Shown: in pieces, positions 15,735-24,809 of the stretch
How positions within the stretch are numbered: position 1 is the first letter of the stretch
Layout: each line of letters opens with the position of its first letter
Origin: Oecophyllibacter saccharovorans
Lineage (GTDB): Bacteria; Pseudomonadota; Alphaproteobacteria; Acetobacterales; Acetobacteraceae
Direction: 5' to 3'
Length of the DNA: 64,000 nt
NCBI RefSeq assembly: GCF_006542375.1
Contig: NZ_CP038143.1
Coordinates: 1,240,001-1,304,000, forward strand
Made by a program: the position numbers and the translations under genes
The notes under the pieces: generated by a model
The model's database searches: none
The model's input: only the letters and a program-made list of their open reading frames with translations
Told to the model about the DNA's origin: nothing

Positions 15735-17429
15735 TCAGCGATCAGGCAGGCTGGTCGTCAGGGCGGTAAGGTGCAGGGCGTCAAACAGTGCTTCGGGAGC
15801 GCTGTTGAGCGGAAGATTGTGCAGATCATCCAGCGTGAGGGCGCCGAAAGCGACTTTCAGGGTACGGTTCTGGGGATTGAGCAGGTAGTCGGCCAAGGGG
15901 GCCAGCAGGGGCCTGGTCAAAGCGAGCTGGTTCAAGGTCGTTACCAGGCTGTGCCTGATTTCACTGGCCGGCATGTCGGGCTGGCGGAACTGCAGGGCCA
16001 GCATGATGAGATCGATCAGCCGGTCCCCTCTTTCTGAAATGACAAGCGAAGAGATCCGGCTCTGACGTGCGAAAGCCGCTTTCTCAGCTCTTCGAGCCAC
16101 GTCTTCAGGGGCCAGGAAGAAGCCTGGCAGCCGGGCAGGCGCCTGTGTCTGTGCCTCGACCACAATCTCGCCGGCCTCCCTGACATTGAGGCGCAGTGAG
16201 ACGTCACTGCTCCATTGCCCGTTTCTCCCTTCAGGAAGTGTGCTCAGCTCAGAAAAACGCAATGTGCTGGCAGCCCCGTTGACCGGGAAAGGCAGGGGTG
16301 TGTTGCTGCGGAAATGAAACCCGCGGACCTGCGCCTCGGTTCGCAGATTTGCAGCTTCCTGGCGCCGGATGGCGATCATGTGGTCCACCCCGAACTGTGG
16401 CGCGTCTGGTTCTGTGCCGAAACGCAGTTTCAGTCCTCCCCAGCTCAGATTGCCGGGATCGGTCCAGAGAACCTGCGCCGGCGCCTGCCAGAACCTGCGC
16501 GCCAGGTGGAAATCGCCGCGGAAAGGGTGCTTGAGCAGGTGCATTTCACCGTCACGCAGGGTGAACCAGTCCAGATGCAGCTGAAAAGGGCGATTGGGCG
16601 CTGCTTGGAGCGCGTTTTCAGAGGGCAGGGCAGCGACTGGCGTGGGCGGGACGGCAGATTGATTGGCCCTCGGCTGACCGAGACTAGGCTGACTGATGCC
16701 GGGCTGGCCGAGCAGCAGGGGCAGGGAAACCGGACTCAGCTGCGCCAGGGAAGTGAGCCGTGCCGTGGCGGTGAGGTCAAGTCCGTCGAGCTGGGCCTGC
16801 ACGCGCGTGCCCACGCCGTAACCTTCCAGTGCAAAATCTTTCAGAGTGAGGGTTCTCAACGCGAAGGGGGCGGGCATTTCTGCAGGCCGGGTTGCAGAGG
16901 GAGCGTTATCAGTAAAGGTGACAGCCGCCTGCAGGAGCTGCAGGCGGCTGAACTGCAGGGTTGCAAGGCGCGCGGGGTCAAAGCGCATCACTTCCGCCAG
17001 GGACTGCATGCTGGCCGTGGCCTGGTCGCTTTCCTCAAGGAGGGGCCTGCCGGCAGGAATGAGCAGATGCTGAAAATAGATCCGCTCCAGACTCAGCTGG
17101 AGCTGGGGCGTGCCGTAATCGGCATCCTTGAGCAGCAGGCTGCTGAGGCTGAGCTGGCCATGGGTAAGATATTGCGGGTGTCCCAGCCTGATGACGCGGG
17201 CGTGAAAGGCGCGCCTGCCCTGACGGAAGGTCACATCATGCAGGGTGACGCCACGCACCAGAAAAGAAGGGCGCGCCCGGCGGTAGGTAAAGGTCGTTCC
17301 GGGCGGCAGGGCGGCGATGAAACGCTCCAGCGCATGTGTCACTGAAAGGGTGGCGACACGGTAGACCCCCAGGGCCGCCACAGAGCCGGTGATGAGAAGG
17401 AGACAGAGAATCAGCCAGAGACGTTTCAC
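15735..17429 (-). CDS. Hypothetical membrane-anchored periplasmic protein
   Basis: Not recognised. The open frame extends up to an ATG at 17609, but a GTG at 17429 puts the basic-hydrophobic segment KRLWLILCLLLITGSVAALG at the very N-terminus, as expected for a signal anchor, so that start is preferred (564 residues; AGGAAAGG lies about 12 bases upstream). ATG at 17468 is another option. The remainder is beta-rich and looks periplasmic, reminiscent of AsmA-like or DUF2125-like repeats by architecture only. In the middle is a Gln/Pro-rich near-repeat (LGQPGISQPSLGQPRANQ). It is divergent from rplM. Confidence 0.6.
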   Translation of the reverse strand: MKRLWLILCLLLITGSVAALGVYRVATLSVTHALERFIAALPPGTTFTYRRARPSFLVRGVTLHDVTFRQGRRAFHARVIRLGHPQYLTHGQLSLSSLLLKDADYGTPQLQLSLERIYFQHLLIPAGRPLLEESDQATASMQSLAEVMRFDPARLATLQFSRLQLLQAAVTFTDNAPSATRPAEMPAPFALRTLTLKDFALEGYGVGTRVQAQLDGLDLTATARLTSLAQLSPVSLPLLLGQPGISQPSLGQPRANQSAVPPTPVAALPSENALQAAPNRPFQLHLDWFTLRDGEMHLLKHPFRGDFHLARRFWQAPAQVLWTDPGNLSWGGLKLRFGTEPDAPQFGVDHMIAIRRQEAANLRTEAQVRGFHFRSNTPLPFPVNGAASTLRFSELSTLPEGRNGQWSSDVSLRLNVREAGEIVVEAQTQAPARLPGFFLAPEDVARRAEKAAFARQSRISSLVISERGDRLIDLIMLALQFRQPDMPASEIRHSLVTTLNQLALTRPLLAPLADYLLNPQNRTLKVAFGALTLDDLHNLPLNSAPEALFDALHLTALTTSLPDR

Positions 17430-17984
17430 GGAGCTTTGGCACCTTTCCTGAAAGCAGCCAGCCGGCATGCGGTCGATAGCGGGCAGATCGTGGCGGGACG
17501 GAACCGGACAGGACCCCGCCGTTACCCATGGGCAGTAAGCAAGCTTGGAAGACGTGCCGCCCTCCATCCGGCTCAATTCTCTCTGCCCCATCTTCTCTGA
17601 TAGCCTCATGTGGCTGAACGCGCCAAGTTTTCCGCGCTTCTCCGGCCGGCCAGGCGGATCCCCCAGGGTTCTGGACTAAGCCAGCCGGGAACAGAAATTC
17701 TTTTCTGCCGGCTTTGGAAACAACGCTGAAAAATTTACGGTATCTGGATACCGCAAACGAAAATCGGCAGTTTTTCGCCGGTTTGTGCGAGAGGGCTGGT
17801 TAAATTCAGGCTTGACGGATAATGGTTCTGCCGCAATAAGAAACGCCACTTCCCTTTCGCCTGTTCTGGCGCATCTCTTCCTGCTTGTCGCATGAGACGC
17901 GAAGCGGAAAAAGATCCGGACAGGCTGGTTCACTGGCGTTGTGTGTTGACGCGACGCCGCAAGTCTGGAAACGGCACTGATAGA
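17430..17984. other. Intergenic region upstream of rplM-rpsI and a divergent hypothetical gene
   Basis: Depending on the start of the minus-strand gene this is 375 to 555 bases. It holds the predicted rplM promoter at 17812-17840 and a bulged hairpin at 17683-17713 (AGCCGG and CAGAA pairing with TTCTG and CCGGCT) without a T tract. The rplM leader is about 140 bases long. No supported gene is seen. Confidence 0.55.
17812..17840 (+). promoter_or_regulatory. Predicted sigma-70 promoter for rplM-rpsI
   Basis: TTGACG and AATAAG are separated by exactly 17 bases, on the strand and in the gap that serve the ribosomal protein operon. The -35 matches consensus at five of six positions, the -10 at four. 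The start site would lie near 17847, giving a leader of about 140 bases. Confidence 0.5.
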
Positions 17985-18464
17985 ATGTCAATGACGAAGA
18001 CAACGGTTTCGCTGAAACCGGCCGAGGTGAAGCGCGACTGGATCCTGATCGACGCCGAAGGGCTCGTTCTGGGCCGCCTCGCCTCTCTGATCGCAGCCCG
18101 CCTGCGCGGCAAGAACAAGCCCCAGTTCACCCCGAACGTGGATTGCGGCGATGCCATCGTGGTGATCAACGCCGAAAAGGTGGCGCTGACCGGCAACAAG
18201 GTCGGCCAGAAGCTCTTTCATTACCACACCGGCTATCCGGGCGGCATCAAGGAGCGCACCATCACGCAGCGTCTTCAGGGCCATCACCCTGACCACGTTG
18301 TGCGCAAAGCGGTTGAACGCATGATTTCCCGCGGCCCGCTGCAGCGCCAGCAGATGAAGAATCTGTACGTTTATGCTGGCGACAAGCATCCCCATGAAGG
18401 GCAGAATCCCAAGAAGCTGGATGTTGCCGCCCTCAACCGCAAAAACACCCTGAGCAAGGCGTAA
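17985..18464 (+). CDS. rplM: 50S ribosomal protein L13
   Basis: Component of the large ribosomal subunit and an early assembly protein. The sequence from [19 protein letters not shown] through [34 protein letters not shown] and [14 protein letters not shown] to [15 protein letters not shown] follows the family throughout. ATGs at 17985 and 17991 are both possible; the longer open frame back to 17892 is not part of the protein. rpsI follows after 11 bases in the conserved rplM-rpsI operon. Confidence 0.97.
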   Translation: MSMTKTTVSLKPAEVKRDWILIDAEGLVLGRLASLIAARLRGKNKPQFTPNVDCGDAIVVINAEKVALTGNKVGQKLFHYHTGYPGGIKERTITQRLQGHHPDHVVRKAVERMISRGPLQRQQMKNLYVYAGDKHPHEGQNPKKLDVAALNRKNTLSKA

Positions 18465-18475
18465 GGATCCGCATC

Positions 18476-18982
18476 ATGTCAGAGACTCAAGAGCGCAACG
18501 CCGCTGCCGAGCGCACCGGAACGCTGCAGGATCTCGCCGGTGTGTCCGAGATCGTCGTCAACACCGCCCCGGTTCATGAAGTCAAGCGCGATGCCCAGGG
18601 CCGCTCCTATGCGACCGGGCGCCGCAAGGACGCCGTGGCCCGCGTCTGGATCAAGCCCGGTAAAGGCGACATCGTGGTCAATGGCCGCCCGGTCACGGAC
18701 TACTTCGCCCGTCCCGTGCTGCGCATGCTGCTGACCCAGCCCTTCCTGGTGGTGGACCGCTACAACCAGTTCGACGTGTTCTGCACTGTCAAAGGTGGTG
18801 GGCTCTCCGGCCAGGCTGGCGCGCTGCGTCACGGCATTTCCCGTGCACTAACCTATTACGAGCCTGAACTGCGCGGCATCCTCAAGGCTGCCGGCTTCCT
18901 CACCCGTGACAGCCGTGTGGTTGAACGCAAGAAATACGGTCGTGCTAAGGCCCGTCGTTCCTTCCAGTTCTCCAAGCGCTGA
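18476..18982 (+). CDS. rpsI: 30S ribosomal protein S9
   Basis: A 168-residue small-subunit protein. The S9 fold begins near residue 44 ([21 protein letters not shown]) and contains [28 protein letters not shown] and the basic C-terminal tail [17 protein letters not shown], whose final Lys-Arg reaches the P-site tRNA anticodon. The ~40-residue N-terminal extension is common in alphaproteobacteria. A strong terminator follows. Confidence 0.97.
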   Translation: MSETQERNAAAERTGTLQDLAGVSEIVVNTAPVHEVKRDAQGRSYATGRRKDAVARVWIKPGKGDIVVNGRPVTDYFARPVLRMLLTQPFLVVDRYNQFDVFCTVKGGGLSGQAGALRHGISRALTYYEPELRGILKAAGFLTRDSRVVERKKYGRAKARRSFQFSKR

Positions 18983-19022
18983 TCGCTTCTGCAAAAGCAG
19001 GGTATTCAGGCAGTTTTTCAGG

Positions 19023-19061
19023 GCTCCCGGTGGCATCAAGGCTGCCGGGAGCTTTGTTTTT
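19023..19061 (+). terminator. Rho-independent terminator of rplM-rpsI
   Basis: GCTCCCGG pairs with CCGGGAGC (extended by an inner GGC/GC region), followed by TTTGTTTTT. Located 40 bases after the rpsI stop. Confidence 0.85.
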
Positions 19062-19207
19062 GCGGTATTGTCAGTATTGATTTGATTATTGTTCTGAGTG
19101 TTTCTGCGGTATTGCCGGTCAAGGTCTGCCATCACGGATCAGGCGCCTGCCAGGCGTTTCGGGCGTGAGAGCGCAACTGGCTGCCGGATGAATTACGGGA
19201 AGGGGCC

Positions 19208-20305
19208 ATGGCTTTATTCAAAATTGAAAGAACTTCCAGTCCCACGCCGGCCGAGGCGCGCCGCCGCCTGTTGGGGCTGCCTGGCTTCGGCCAGGTCTTT
19301 ACCGATCACATGGCATTGATCAGCTATTCGGATGACCAGGGCTGGCATGATGCGAAAATCACCGCGCGCCGCCCTTTCCAGGTCGATCCGGCTTCCCCCG
19401 TATTTCACTACGGACAGGAGATCTTCGAAGGCCTCAAGGCCTATCACCATGCGCCCCGTGAGGGTGAGAAGGGGGTGGCTCTTTTCCGGCCTGATGCGAA
19501 TGCACGGCGTTTCAAGGCTTCTGCGCGCCGCCTGGCCATGCCGGAACTTCCCGAAGAACTGTTCCTCCAGGCCCTGGAAGAACTTTTGAAAGTGGAAAAG
19601 GACTGGATTCCCGAGGGGGAAGGGCACAGCCTGTACCTGCGCCCCTTCATGATATCCGATGGGGCTTTCCTCGGCGTCAAACCGGCCAATAACTATGTGT
19701 TCTGCGTTCTCGCCTCGCCAGCCGGCAGCTATTTCAGCAAGGGTGCCGTGTCGGTCTGGGTGTCGGAGAACTATACCCGTGCTGCGCCGGGCGGCACGGG
19801 TGAGGCCAAATGCGGCGGTAATTATGCCGGCAGTCTTGTTGCCCAGCAGGAAGCGAAGAGGCAGGGCTGCGATCAGGTTTTGTTTCTTGATTCGGCCAAT
19901 CGCCGTTATGTCGAGGAGATGGGGGGGATGAATGTCATGTTCGTCCATCGCGACGGCCATGTATCCACCCCGCCGCTGAATGGCACCATCCTGCGCGGCA
20001 TCACGCGTGACAGCCTTCTCAGGCTGGGGCGTGAGATGGGCATTGAGATGCGGGAAGAACCCGTTGATATCGAAGAGGTGTTTAAAGGGGCCCGCTCCGG
20101 TGAAATTGTCGAGGCTTTCGCCTGCGGCACGGCCGCAGCGCTTTCTCCGATCGGCAGCTTCAGGCGTCCTGGCGGCGAGGTGAAATTCGGTGATGGCAAC
20201 ACCCCCGGTCCCGTCACGCTGAAGCTGCGCGAGAAGCTGACCGGGCTGCAGCGTGGCAGATACCCCGATCCGTTCGGTTGGGTGCAGCCGGTTGCGCTGG
20301 ATTGA
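19208..20305 (+). CDS. ilvE: Branched-chain amino acid aminotransferase
   Basis: PLP-dependent transaminase catalysing the last step of Leu, Ile and Val synthesis and the first of their breakdown. The 365-residue length fits the longer type IV form. Visible are FHYGQEIFEGLKAY, LYLRPFMISDGAFLGV, the PLP-binding Lys201 in GEAKCGGNYAGSL, the EEMGGMNVMF stretch and the phosphate-binding region EAFACGTAAALSPIG. The ATG at 19208 follows a GGAAGGGG ribosome site. It is monocistronic, bounded by the rpsI terminator and the convergent mocA gene. Confidence 0.94.
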   Translation: MALFKIERTSSPTPAEARRRLLGLPGFGQVFTDHMALISYSDDQGWHDAKITARRPFQVDPASPVFHYGQEIFEGLKAYHHAPREGEKGVALFRPDANARRFKASARRLAMPELPEELFLQALEELLKVEKDWIPEGEGHSLYLRPFMISDGAFLGVKPANNYVFCVLASPAGSYFSKGAVSVWVSENYTRAAPGGTGEAKCGGNYAGSLVAQQEAKRQGCDQVLFLDSANRRYVEEMGGMNVMFVHRDGHVSTPPLNGTILRGITRDSLLRLGREMGIEMREEPVDIEEVFKGARSGEIVEAFACGTAAALSPIGSFRRPGGEVKFGDGNTPGPVTLKLREKLTGLQRGRYPDPFGWVQPVALD

Positions 20306-20320
20306 CGCTTCTGGCGGGTT

Positions 20321-21001
20321 CTAGTCGGGAGCCTGTACATTTTTATCAGCGTTCGGGAAACGTTTCAGCCGTGTGCAGGCTTCCTGCCAGTCGGCAGGCG
20401 TGTCGATGTCCAATCCCAGCTCGGGTGCTTCAATGACCGCCGGGGGTTCCAGCCAGAGATTGCGGAATCCCTGGTCTCCGCGCAAGTGCCCGGCCCGTGC
20501 GCAGGTGTCGGGGGTCAGACAGGCCGGCACGCCTTGCGGGGGCCTGCGCTGCAGGCCGTTTTCAGGCGTCTGTGCAGGGGGACCATAACCTGTCACCACA
20601 TTCCGCCAGCCTCCTGTTCCTTGCCGGCTGGCTTTCAGCAGGGCCTGAAGATGGGCTGGGGTCAGAAAAGGCTGATCCGTCATCGCTACCAGGACCGGCC
20701 CCTGCGTGGTGAAACCGCTGCGGGCCAGCTGCCCCAGACCAGCCTGCAGGGAGGAAGCCAGGCCTGCCTGCCAGTCAGAATTATACGCTTCCTGCCAGTT
20801 CAGCCCGCTCAGGGCGTGGCGGACTTCACAATGGTGCGCGCCGGTCACGACCACGAAGGTTTCAGGCTGCGTGCCGGCAAGAATTTGCGCTACCTGCCGG
20901 ACCAGAGGTTGACCGTGCCAGGGAAGAAGCTGTTTGGGTCGTCCGAGTCGGGTGCTGCCGCCAGCCGCCAGCAGAAGCACGGCATGGGGGTGGGAGGTCA
21001 T
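20321..21001 (-). CDS. mocA: Molybdenum cofactor cytidylyltransferase, MocA-like
   Basis: A 226-residue nucleotidyltransferase predicted to join CTP to molybdopterin, making the cytosine dinucleotide cofactor used by xanthine-oxidase-family enzymes. The N-terminus carries the nucleotide-binding signature VLLLAAGGSTRLGRPKQLLP; PVLVAMTDQPFLTPAHLQAL carries the metal-binding Asp. It differs from the guanylyltransferase at 25328 in the LGRPKQLL motif, typical of MocA rather than MobA. The start overlaps the xdhC stop by four bases, so the two form one minus-strand unit divergent from the moeA operon. The MocA assignment is by motif and context and is probable, not certain. Confidence 0.82.
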   Translation of the reverse strand: MTSHPHAVLLLAAGGSTRLGRPKQLLPWHGQPLVRQVAQILAGTQPETFVVVTGAHHCEVRHALSGLNWQEAYNSDWQAGLASSLQAGLGQLARSGFTTQGPVLVAMTDQPFLTPAHLQALLKASRQGTGGWRNVVTGYGPPAQTPENGLQRRPPQGVPACLTPDTCARAGHLRGDQGFRNLWLEPPAVIEAPELGLDIDTPADWQEACTRLKRFPNADKNVQAPD

Positions 21002-22080
21002 GGCGCCTTAACGTCAGACGGGTCGGAGCTGTCGGGCGCGTAGCCTGCCTGAAAGACCGGTGCGTATTGCAGGACTTCCGCCAGAATGGAGAGTGCGATG
21101 CCGCTTGGCGTCCGACTGGCGAGGGGAAGGCCTGCAGGCAGGTGGAGCCGTGCCAGCTGGGCTGGAGAAAACCCCTCATGTCTCAGGCGTTCCATCCGTG
21201 CCGGGATGCGCGACTTGCTGCCCAGCAATCCGATGCAGAAAGCGTTTGAAGCCAAGGCCTGGCAGGTGACGCTGTGATCGGTCTCCGCGTCATGTGAGAG
21301 GCTGTAGACCGCCGTCCATGGATCAGGCGCCAGCTCGGCCAGCGATTGGGACAGCGGACGGCGGTCATAGCTGTGGGCTGCCAGAAAAGCCGGGGGATGG
21401 CTGGGGCCATGGGGACGCAGGAGATGCACCTGCAGCCCGAAGAAAGGAGCGAGCTTCGCCAGGGCCAAGGTGATCGGATCGCCGCCGACCAGGACAAGGC
21501 GGAGCGGTGGCGGAACGAAGCGCAGAAAAGGCGTTGTTGAGGAGGGGCTGCGTCCAGAAGAGGGGTGTGGGGCCAGCTCGGCAGCCTCCGGATGAGGCAG
21601 GGCCTTCCAGGACATACGGCCATTGCCGAGGTCTGTTCTGACAACCAGCTGCAGCCGATCGCGCGCCGCTGTTTCATGGGCTTGCGTGTAAGCGGCGATA
21701 TCGTGGAGCTCGCGGACGTAAATGCCGATTCGCCCGCCGCAGGCCAGCTGAAGGTCCATAACCGGGCTTCCTGCGCCATAATCCAGAAGCTGCGGCTTGC
21801 GTGTCTGAAGAACGTTCAGAGCTTCTGTTGCGACCGCGCCTTCCACACAGCCACCGGAGACATAACCGACCACCTCACCGGAGCTGCTGATAGCCATTTC
21901 GCTGCCGAGCGGTCGGGGGGAAGGTCCCTGGATCGAGACCAGAGTGGCAAGGGCTGCACGTTTGCCTGCCTGTTGCCAGCTGCGCAGGACTGGCACCACA
22001 TCATCGACCAGCCCGTATTCCGGCCAGTCCGGCAGAAGGGGGGTCGGCGGGTGAAGTGTTTTCTGGACCTCTCCGGTCAC
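20998..22080 (-). CDS. xdhC: XdhC/CoxI-family molybdoenzyme maturation protein
   Basis: A 360-residue cytosolic chaperone that binds molybdenum cofactor and helps insert the sulfurated form into xanthine dehydrogenase or aldehyde oxidoreductase-type enzymes. N-terminal XdhC/CoxI domain: ALATLVSIQGPSPRPLGSEM and VVGYVSGGCVEGAVATEAL, the Cys being conserved in the family. C-terminal Rossmann-like domain: RLVLVGGDPITLALAKLAP and the later IGLLGSKSRIPARMERL. It is paired with mocA by a four-base overlap, as expected for a cytosine-dinucleotide cofactor pathway. No target enzyme is in the window. Confidence 0.88.
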   Translation of the reverse strand: MTGEVQKTLHPPTPLLPDWPEYGLVDDVVPVLRSWQQAGKRAALATLVSIQGPSPRPLGSEMAISSSGEVVGYVSGGCVEGAVATEALNVLQTRKPQLLDYGAGSPVMDLQLACGGRIGIYVRELHDIAAYTQAHETAARDRLQLVVRTDLGNGRMSWKALPHPEAAELAPHPSSGRSPSSTTPFLRFVPPPLRLVLVGGDPITLALAKLAPFFGLQVHLLRPHGPSHPPAFLAAHSYDRRPLSQSLAELAPDPWTAVYSLSHDAETDHSVTCQALASNAFCIGLLGSKSRIPARMERLRHEGFSPAQLARLHLPAGLPLASRTPSGIALSILAEVLQYAPVFQAGYAPDSSDPSDVKAP

Positions 22081-22419
22081 AAAACGTATCCTTGTAAAGA
22101 AACTTTATGAAAAGCCTGGATGAAAAAGTCCGGAGGCTGGGGTAGAGAGACAGCATCTGATCGCTTCTGTGCGTCCGTGCCCGCATGATACGCCCTTCAG
22201 GCAGCTCAAGGAAACAGGACGGCGCGCGGCTGGTATTTCCACGCGTATCCTGCTCATGCGCTTCTCTTTACTAACGCTGCCTCATTTGGATTTGGCGGCA
22301 GAGGGGAGGCAGGCAGGGCGGGGGGACAATCCCGGCGAAACATGGCGCGTGATCAGGAAGGGGCTTTTTGCGTCTCCTTCGCTGATCAAGGTAGGCATTG
22401 AGCAAGGTAGGAACACGGC
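22081..22419. other. 339-bp divergent regulatory region between xdhC and moeA
   Basis: No supported gene. The most visible element is a hairpin at 22351-22387: GATCAGGAAGG pairs with CCTTCGCTGATC, an 11-pair stem with one bulged G, ending about 32 bases before the moeA GTG. A weaker CTGCC/GGCAG repeat lies near 22280-22305. No convincing molybdenum cofactor riboswitch consensus or ModE site was seen by eye. Confidence 0.5.
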
Positions 22420-23637
22420 GTGGCAGCTCTGACAGTGGCGCAAGCGGAAGAATGCATCCTGGCGCATGCGGGAGATTTCGGAACGGAATGCCTGCCGCTT
22501 GGGCAGGCGGCCGGTCGCCTGCTGCGCCAGGAAGTCCGTGCCGAGCGTGACCAGCCGCCTTATGACCGCGTGATGATGGACGGGATCGCCTGCCGGGCCA
22601 AGGCCGCCTTCCCCCTGACCTGCACAGGCCTGCAGGGCGCGGGCCAGGCGCCGCAATCGCTGCCTGAGGGAAACACCTGCATTGAGATCATGACCGGGGC
22701 GGTTCTGCCGCACGGGGCTGATTGCGTGGTGCCGGTGGAGCGCCTGAGGCGTGAGGGAGACCAGATTTCCCTGCAGCCTGATACGCCACAGGAAGTGGGT
22801 CAGTTCATCCACCCGCGGGGCGCTGATTGCCGCCAGGGCGTAGTACTCCTGCGCCCGGGGCAGTATCTGGGCGGTCCGGCCCTGGCTGTGCTGGCGGCCA
22901 ACGGGGTCTCTCAGGTTCAGGTCGGGCGTCTGCCTTCCGTGGGCATCATCTCCACAGGCGATGAGCTGGTGGCAGTTGATGCGCCGGTTGAGGCCTGGCA
23001 GATCCGCCGTTCCAACGATATCGGTGTGCAGGGCCTGCTGGCCGGTTGGGGCGTGCATGAGGTGCAGCGCAGCTGGGTGCGCGACGCGATTGCCCCCCTG
23101 ACCGCGCATCTGCAGGCGCAGCTTGCCGCCCATGACGTGCTGATTCTGAGCGGGGGGGTGTCCATGGGCGTTTTTGACCACGTGCCCCAGGCATTGGAGC
23201 AGGCAGGGGTGAAAAAGGTGTTTCACCGCGTCCTGCAACGTCCTGGCGGGCCGGTCTGGTTCGGGATCGGGCCGCAGGGTCAGCGGGTGTTCGGGCTGCC
23301 GGGCAATCCGGTCTCGGCCATGGTCTGTGCGGCGCGCTATGTTTCTGTCCTGCTGCGCGCCGGGCAACTGGGCGAAGCGATCCGCACAGTTGGGGGTCCA
23401 TCTGCGCCGGGGCTTTCGGAGCTCCGGCTTTCCGCCCCGGTTGAGCGCCTGCAGAACCGCACCCGCTTTCTGCCCGTGCAGATCAGGGGGGCGGGGGAAG
23501 GGGTGCCGTGCCCGGTGCCGACCTCAGGCGATTTCATGACCCTGGCGCAGACAGACGGCATCGTGGAGCTTCCGCCTGGTGCGGAGGGCAACCTGCAATT
23601 GTCTGCTGGCAGCCCGGTCAGGTTCTATGGCTGGTAA
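22420..23637 (+). CDS. moeA: Molybdopterin molybdotransferase MoeA
   Basis: Inserts molybdate into adenylylated molybdopterin to make active cofactor. The 405-residue protein shows the MoeA domains: PPYDRVMMDGIACRAK near the N-terminus, CIEIMTGAVLPHGADCVVPVE, the MPT-binding domain GIISTGDELV, SNDIGVQGLLAGWG and LILSGGVSMGVFDHV, and GLPGNPVSAMV followed by the small C-terminal beta domain. It starts with GTG at 22420 behind AAGGTAGGAA. It opens the plus-strand cofactor operon; its end overlaps the moaA start by 11 bases. A G7 run occurs inside the SGGVS codons. Confidence 0.94.
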   Translation: MAALTVAQAEECILAHAGDFGTECLPLGQAAGRLLRQEVRAERDQPPYDRVMMDGIACRAKAAFPLTCTGLQGAGQAPQSLPEGNTCIEIMTGAVLPHGADCVVPVERLRREGDQISLQPDTPQEVGQFIHPRGADCRQGVVLLRPGQYLGGPALAVLAANGVSQVQVGRLPSVGIISTGDELVAVDAPVEAWQIRRSNDIGVQGLLAGWGVHEVQRSWVRDAIAPLTAHLQAQLAAHDVLILSGGVSMGVFDHVPQALEQAGVKKVFHRVLQRPGGPVWFGIGPQGQRVFGLPGNPVSAMVCAARYVSVLLRAGQLGEAIRTVGGPSAPGLSELRLSAPVERLQNRTRFLPVQIRGAGEGVPCPVPTSGDFMTLAQTDGIVELPPGAEGNLQLSAGSPVRFYGW

Positions 23638-24754
23638 ATCCGTGACAGATTTTACTGCAACCAGGTCTGCCACGGAAAGCGGCGCAACCGTGGCGCCGGT
23701 CCGTGACCGCCGCGGGCGACCCTTGCGGGACCTGCGGATTTCCGTCATGGACCGCTGCAATTTCCGTTGCCCTTACTGCATGCCGGAATCAACCTTTCCG
23801 GAAGATTTCCGTTTTCTGCCGCCTGCTGAACGCCTCAGCTTTGACGAGATCGTGCGCCTGGCGCGGGCCGCCATTCCCCTTGGCGTGACCAAGCTGCGCC
23901 TGACAGGTGGCGAACCCCTGCTGCGCCCGCAGCTGCCGGAACTCGTGGCACGGCTGGCCGCCCTGCCTGGCATCGAGGATGTTGCCCTGACCACCAACGG
24001 CGTGCTTCTGGATCGCCAGGCGCAGGCCTTGCGCGAAGCGGGTCTGCACCGCGTCACGGTCAGTATCGACGCGCTGGATCCGAAGGTCTTTGCTCGGATG
24101 AGCGGCAACCGCGGTTCGGTGGCGGCCGTGCTGGCCGGCATTGAAGCGGCGCGCCAGGCTGGCTTTCCGGGCGGGGTGAAGCTGAATGCGGTGGTGCAGC
24201 GCGGTGTCAATGACTCCGAGATTGTGTCGCTGGCCCGGCATTTCCGTTTTCAGGATGTGGTGCTGCGCTTTGTCGAATACATGGATGTCGGCACGCGGAA
24301 CGGCTGGGAGCGGTCTGATGTCATGACAGCGCGGGAAATCCGTGAGCTCCTGAGCGAAATCGCGCCGCTGGTAAGCCTGCCGCCCACTTATCCGGGGGAA
24401 GTGGCACGGCGCTACCGTTTTGCCGATGGGAGCGGGGAAATCGGGCTGATCGCTTCGGTGACCGCGCCTTTCTGCGGTGGCTGCACGCGTGCGCGCCTTT
24501 CATCAGACGGCAAGTTCTATACCTGCCTGTTCGCAAGCCAGGGGGCGGACCTGCGGTATTTCCTGCGTCATGAAAATCCCTCAGACAGTCAGCTGACCGC
24601 CCATCTGCGGTCTATCTGGGAGCGACGCGATGACCGCTACAGTGAGGAACGCGGACAGCTTTCGGGGGAAACCCGGCAATGGGAGCGCCCGGAAGGCGGC
24701 AAGCGCGGGGGAAGCCGGCAGCCGCGGGTGGAAATGAACTATATCGGTGGCTGA
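23627..24754 (+). CDS. moaA: GTP 3',8-cyclase MoaA
   Basis: Radical SAM enzyme for the first step of molybdenum cofactor synthesis. The SAM cluster motif CNFRCPYC follows LRISVMDR, the SAM-binding KLRLTGGEPLLRP is present, and the C-terminal GTP-binding second cluster is seen as FCGGCTRARLSSDGKFYTC. The protein ends in NYIGG, the double-Gly tail needed for activity in the family. The ATG at 23627 lies inside the moeA end; upstream in-frame codons to 23579 are moeA sequence and not used. Length 375 residues, with a basic insert between the cluster domain and the GG tail. moaC follows after 55 bases. Confidence 0.95.
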   Translation: MAGKSVTDFTATRSATESGATVAPVRDRRGRPLRDLRISVMDRCNFRCPYCMPESTFPEDFRFLPPAERLSFDEIVRLARAAIPLGVTKLRLTGGEPLLRPQLPELVARLAALPGIEDVALTTNGVLLDRQAQALREAGLHRVTVSIDALDPKVFARMSGNRGSVAAVLAGIEAARQAGFPGGVKLNAVVQRGVNDSEIVSLARHFRFQDVVLRFVEYMDVGTRNGWERSDVMTAREIRELLSEIAPLVSLPPTYPGEVARRYRFADGSGEIGLIASVTAPFCGGCTRARLSSDGKFYTCLFASQGADLRYFLRHENPSDSQLTAHLRSIWERRDDRYSEERGQLSGETRQWERPEGGKRGGSRQPRVEMNYIGG

Positions 24755-24809
24755 AGCGATGGCGGAGAGCAGGGTCGGTGAAGATATTGGCTGAAAAGGC
24801 AGTGAAGGC

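Noticed and set aside
16215..17345. Long plus-strand open frame of 376 codons opposite the anchored periplasmic protein
   Set aside because: It is antisense to a gene with a better start and signal anchor, has no domain or ribosome site, and its Gln/Arg/Gly-rich content is typical of GC-rich shadow frames.
17946..17974. Second promoter close to rplM starting with TTGACG
   Set aside because: At a 17-base spacing the -10 would be AAACGG, too far from consensus.
19914..19932. G7 run in ilvE as a phase-variation tract
   Set aside because: It arises from adjacent ATG-GGG-GGG codons of a conserved metabolic enzyme; similar G7 runs in moeA, ntrY and addB are explained by Gly codons in a GC-rich genome.
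22081..22419. Molybdenum cofactor riboswitch
   Set aside because: I could not trace the conserved core or the multi-stem architecture; only one hairpin is evident.
22282..23367. Minus-strand open frame of 361 codons
   Set aside because: Antisense to moeA, whose family motifs are certain; no motif on the opposite strand.
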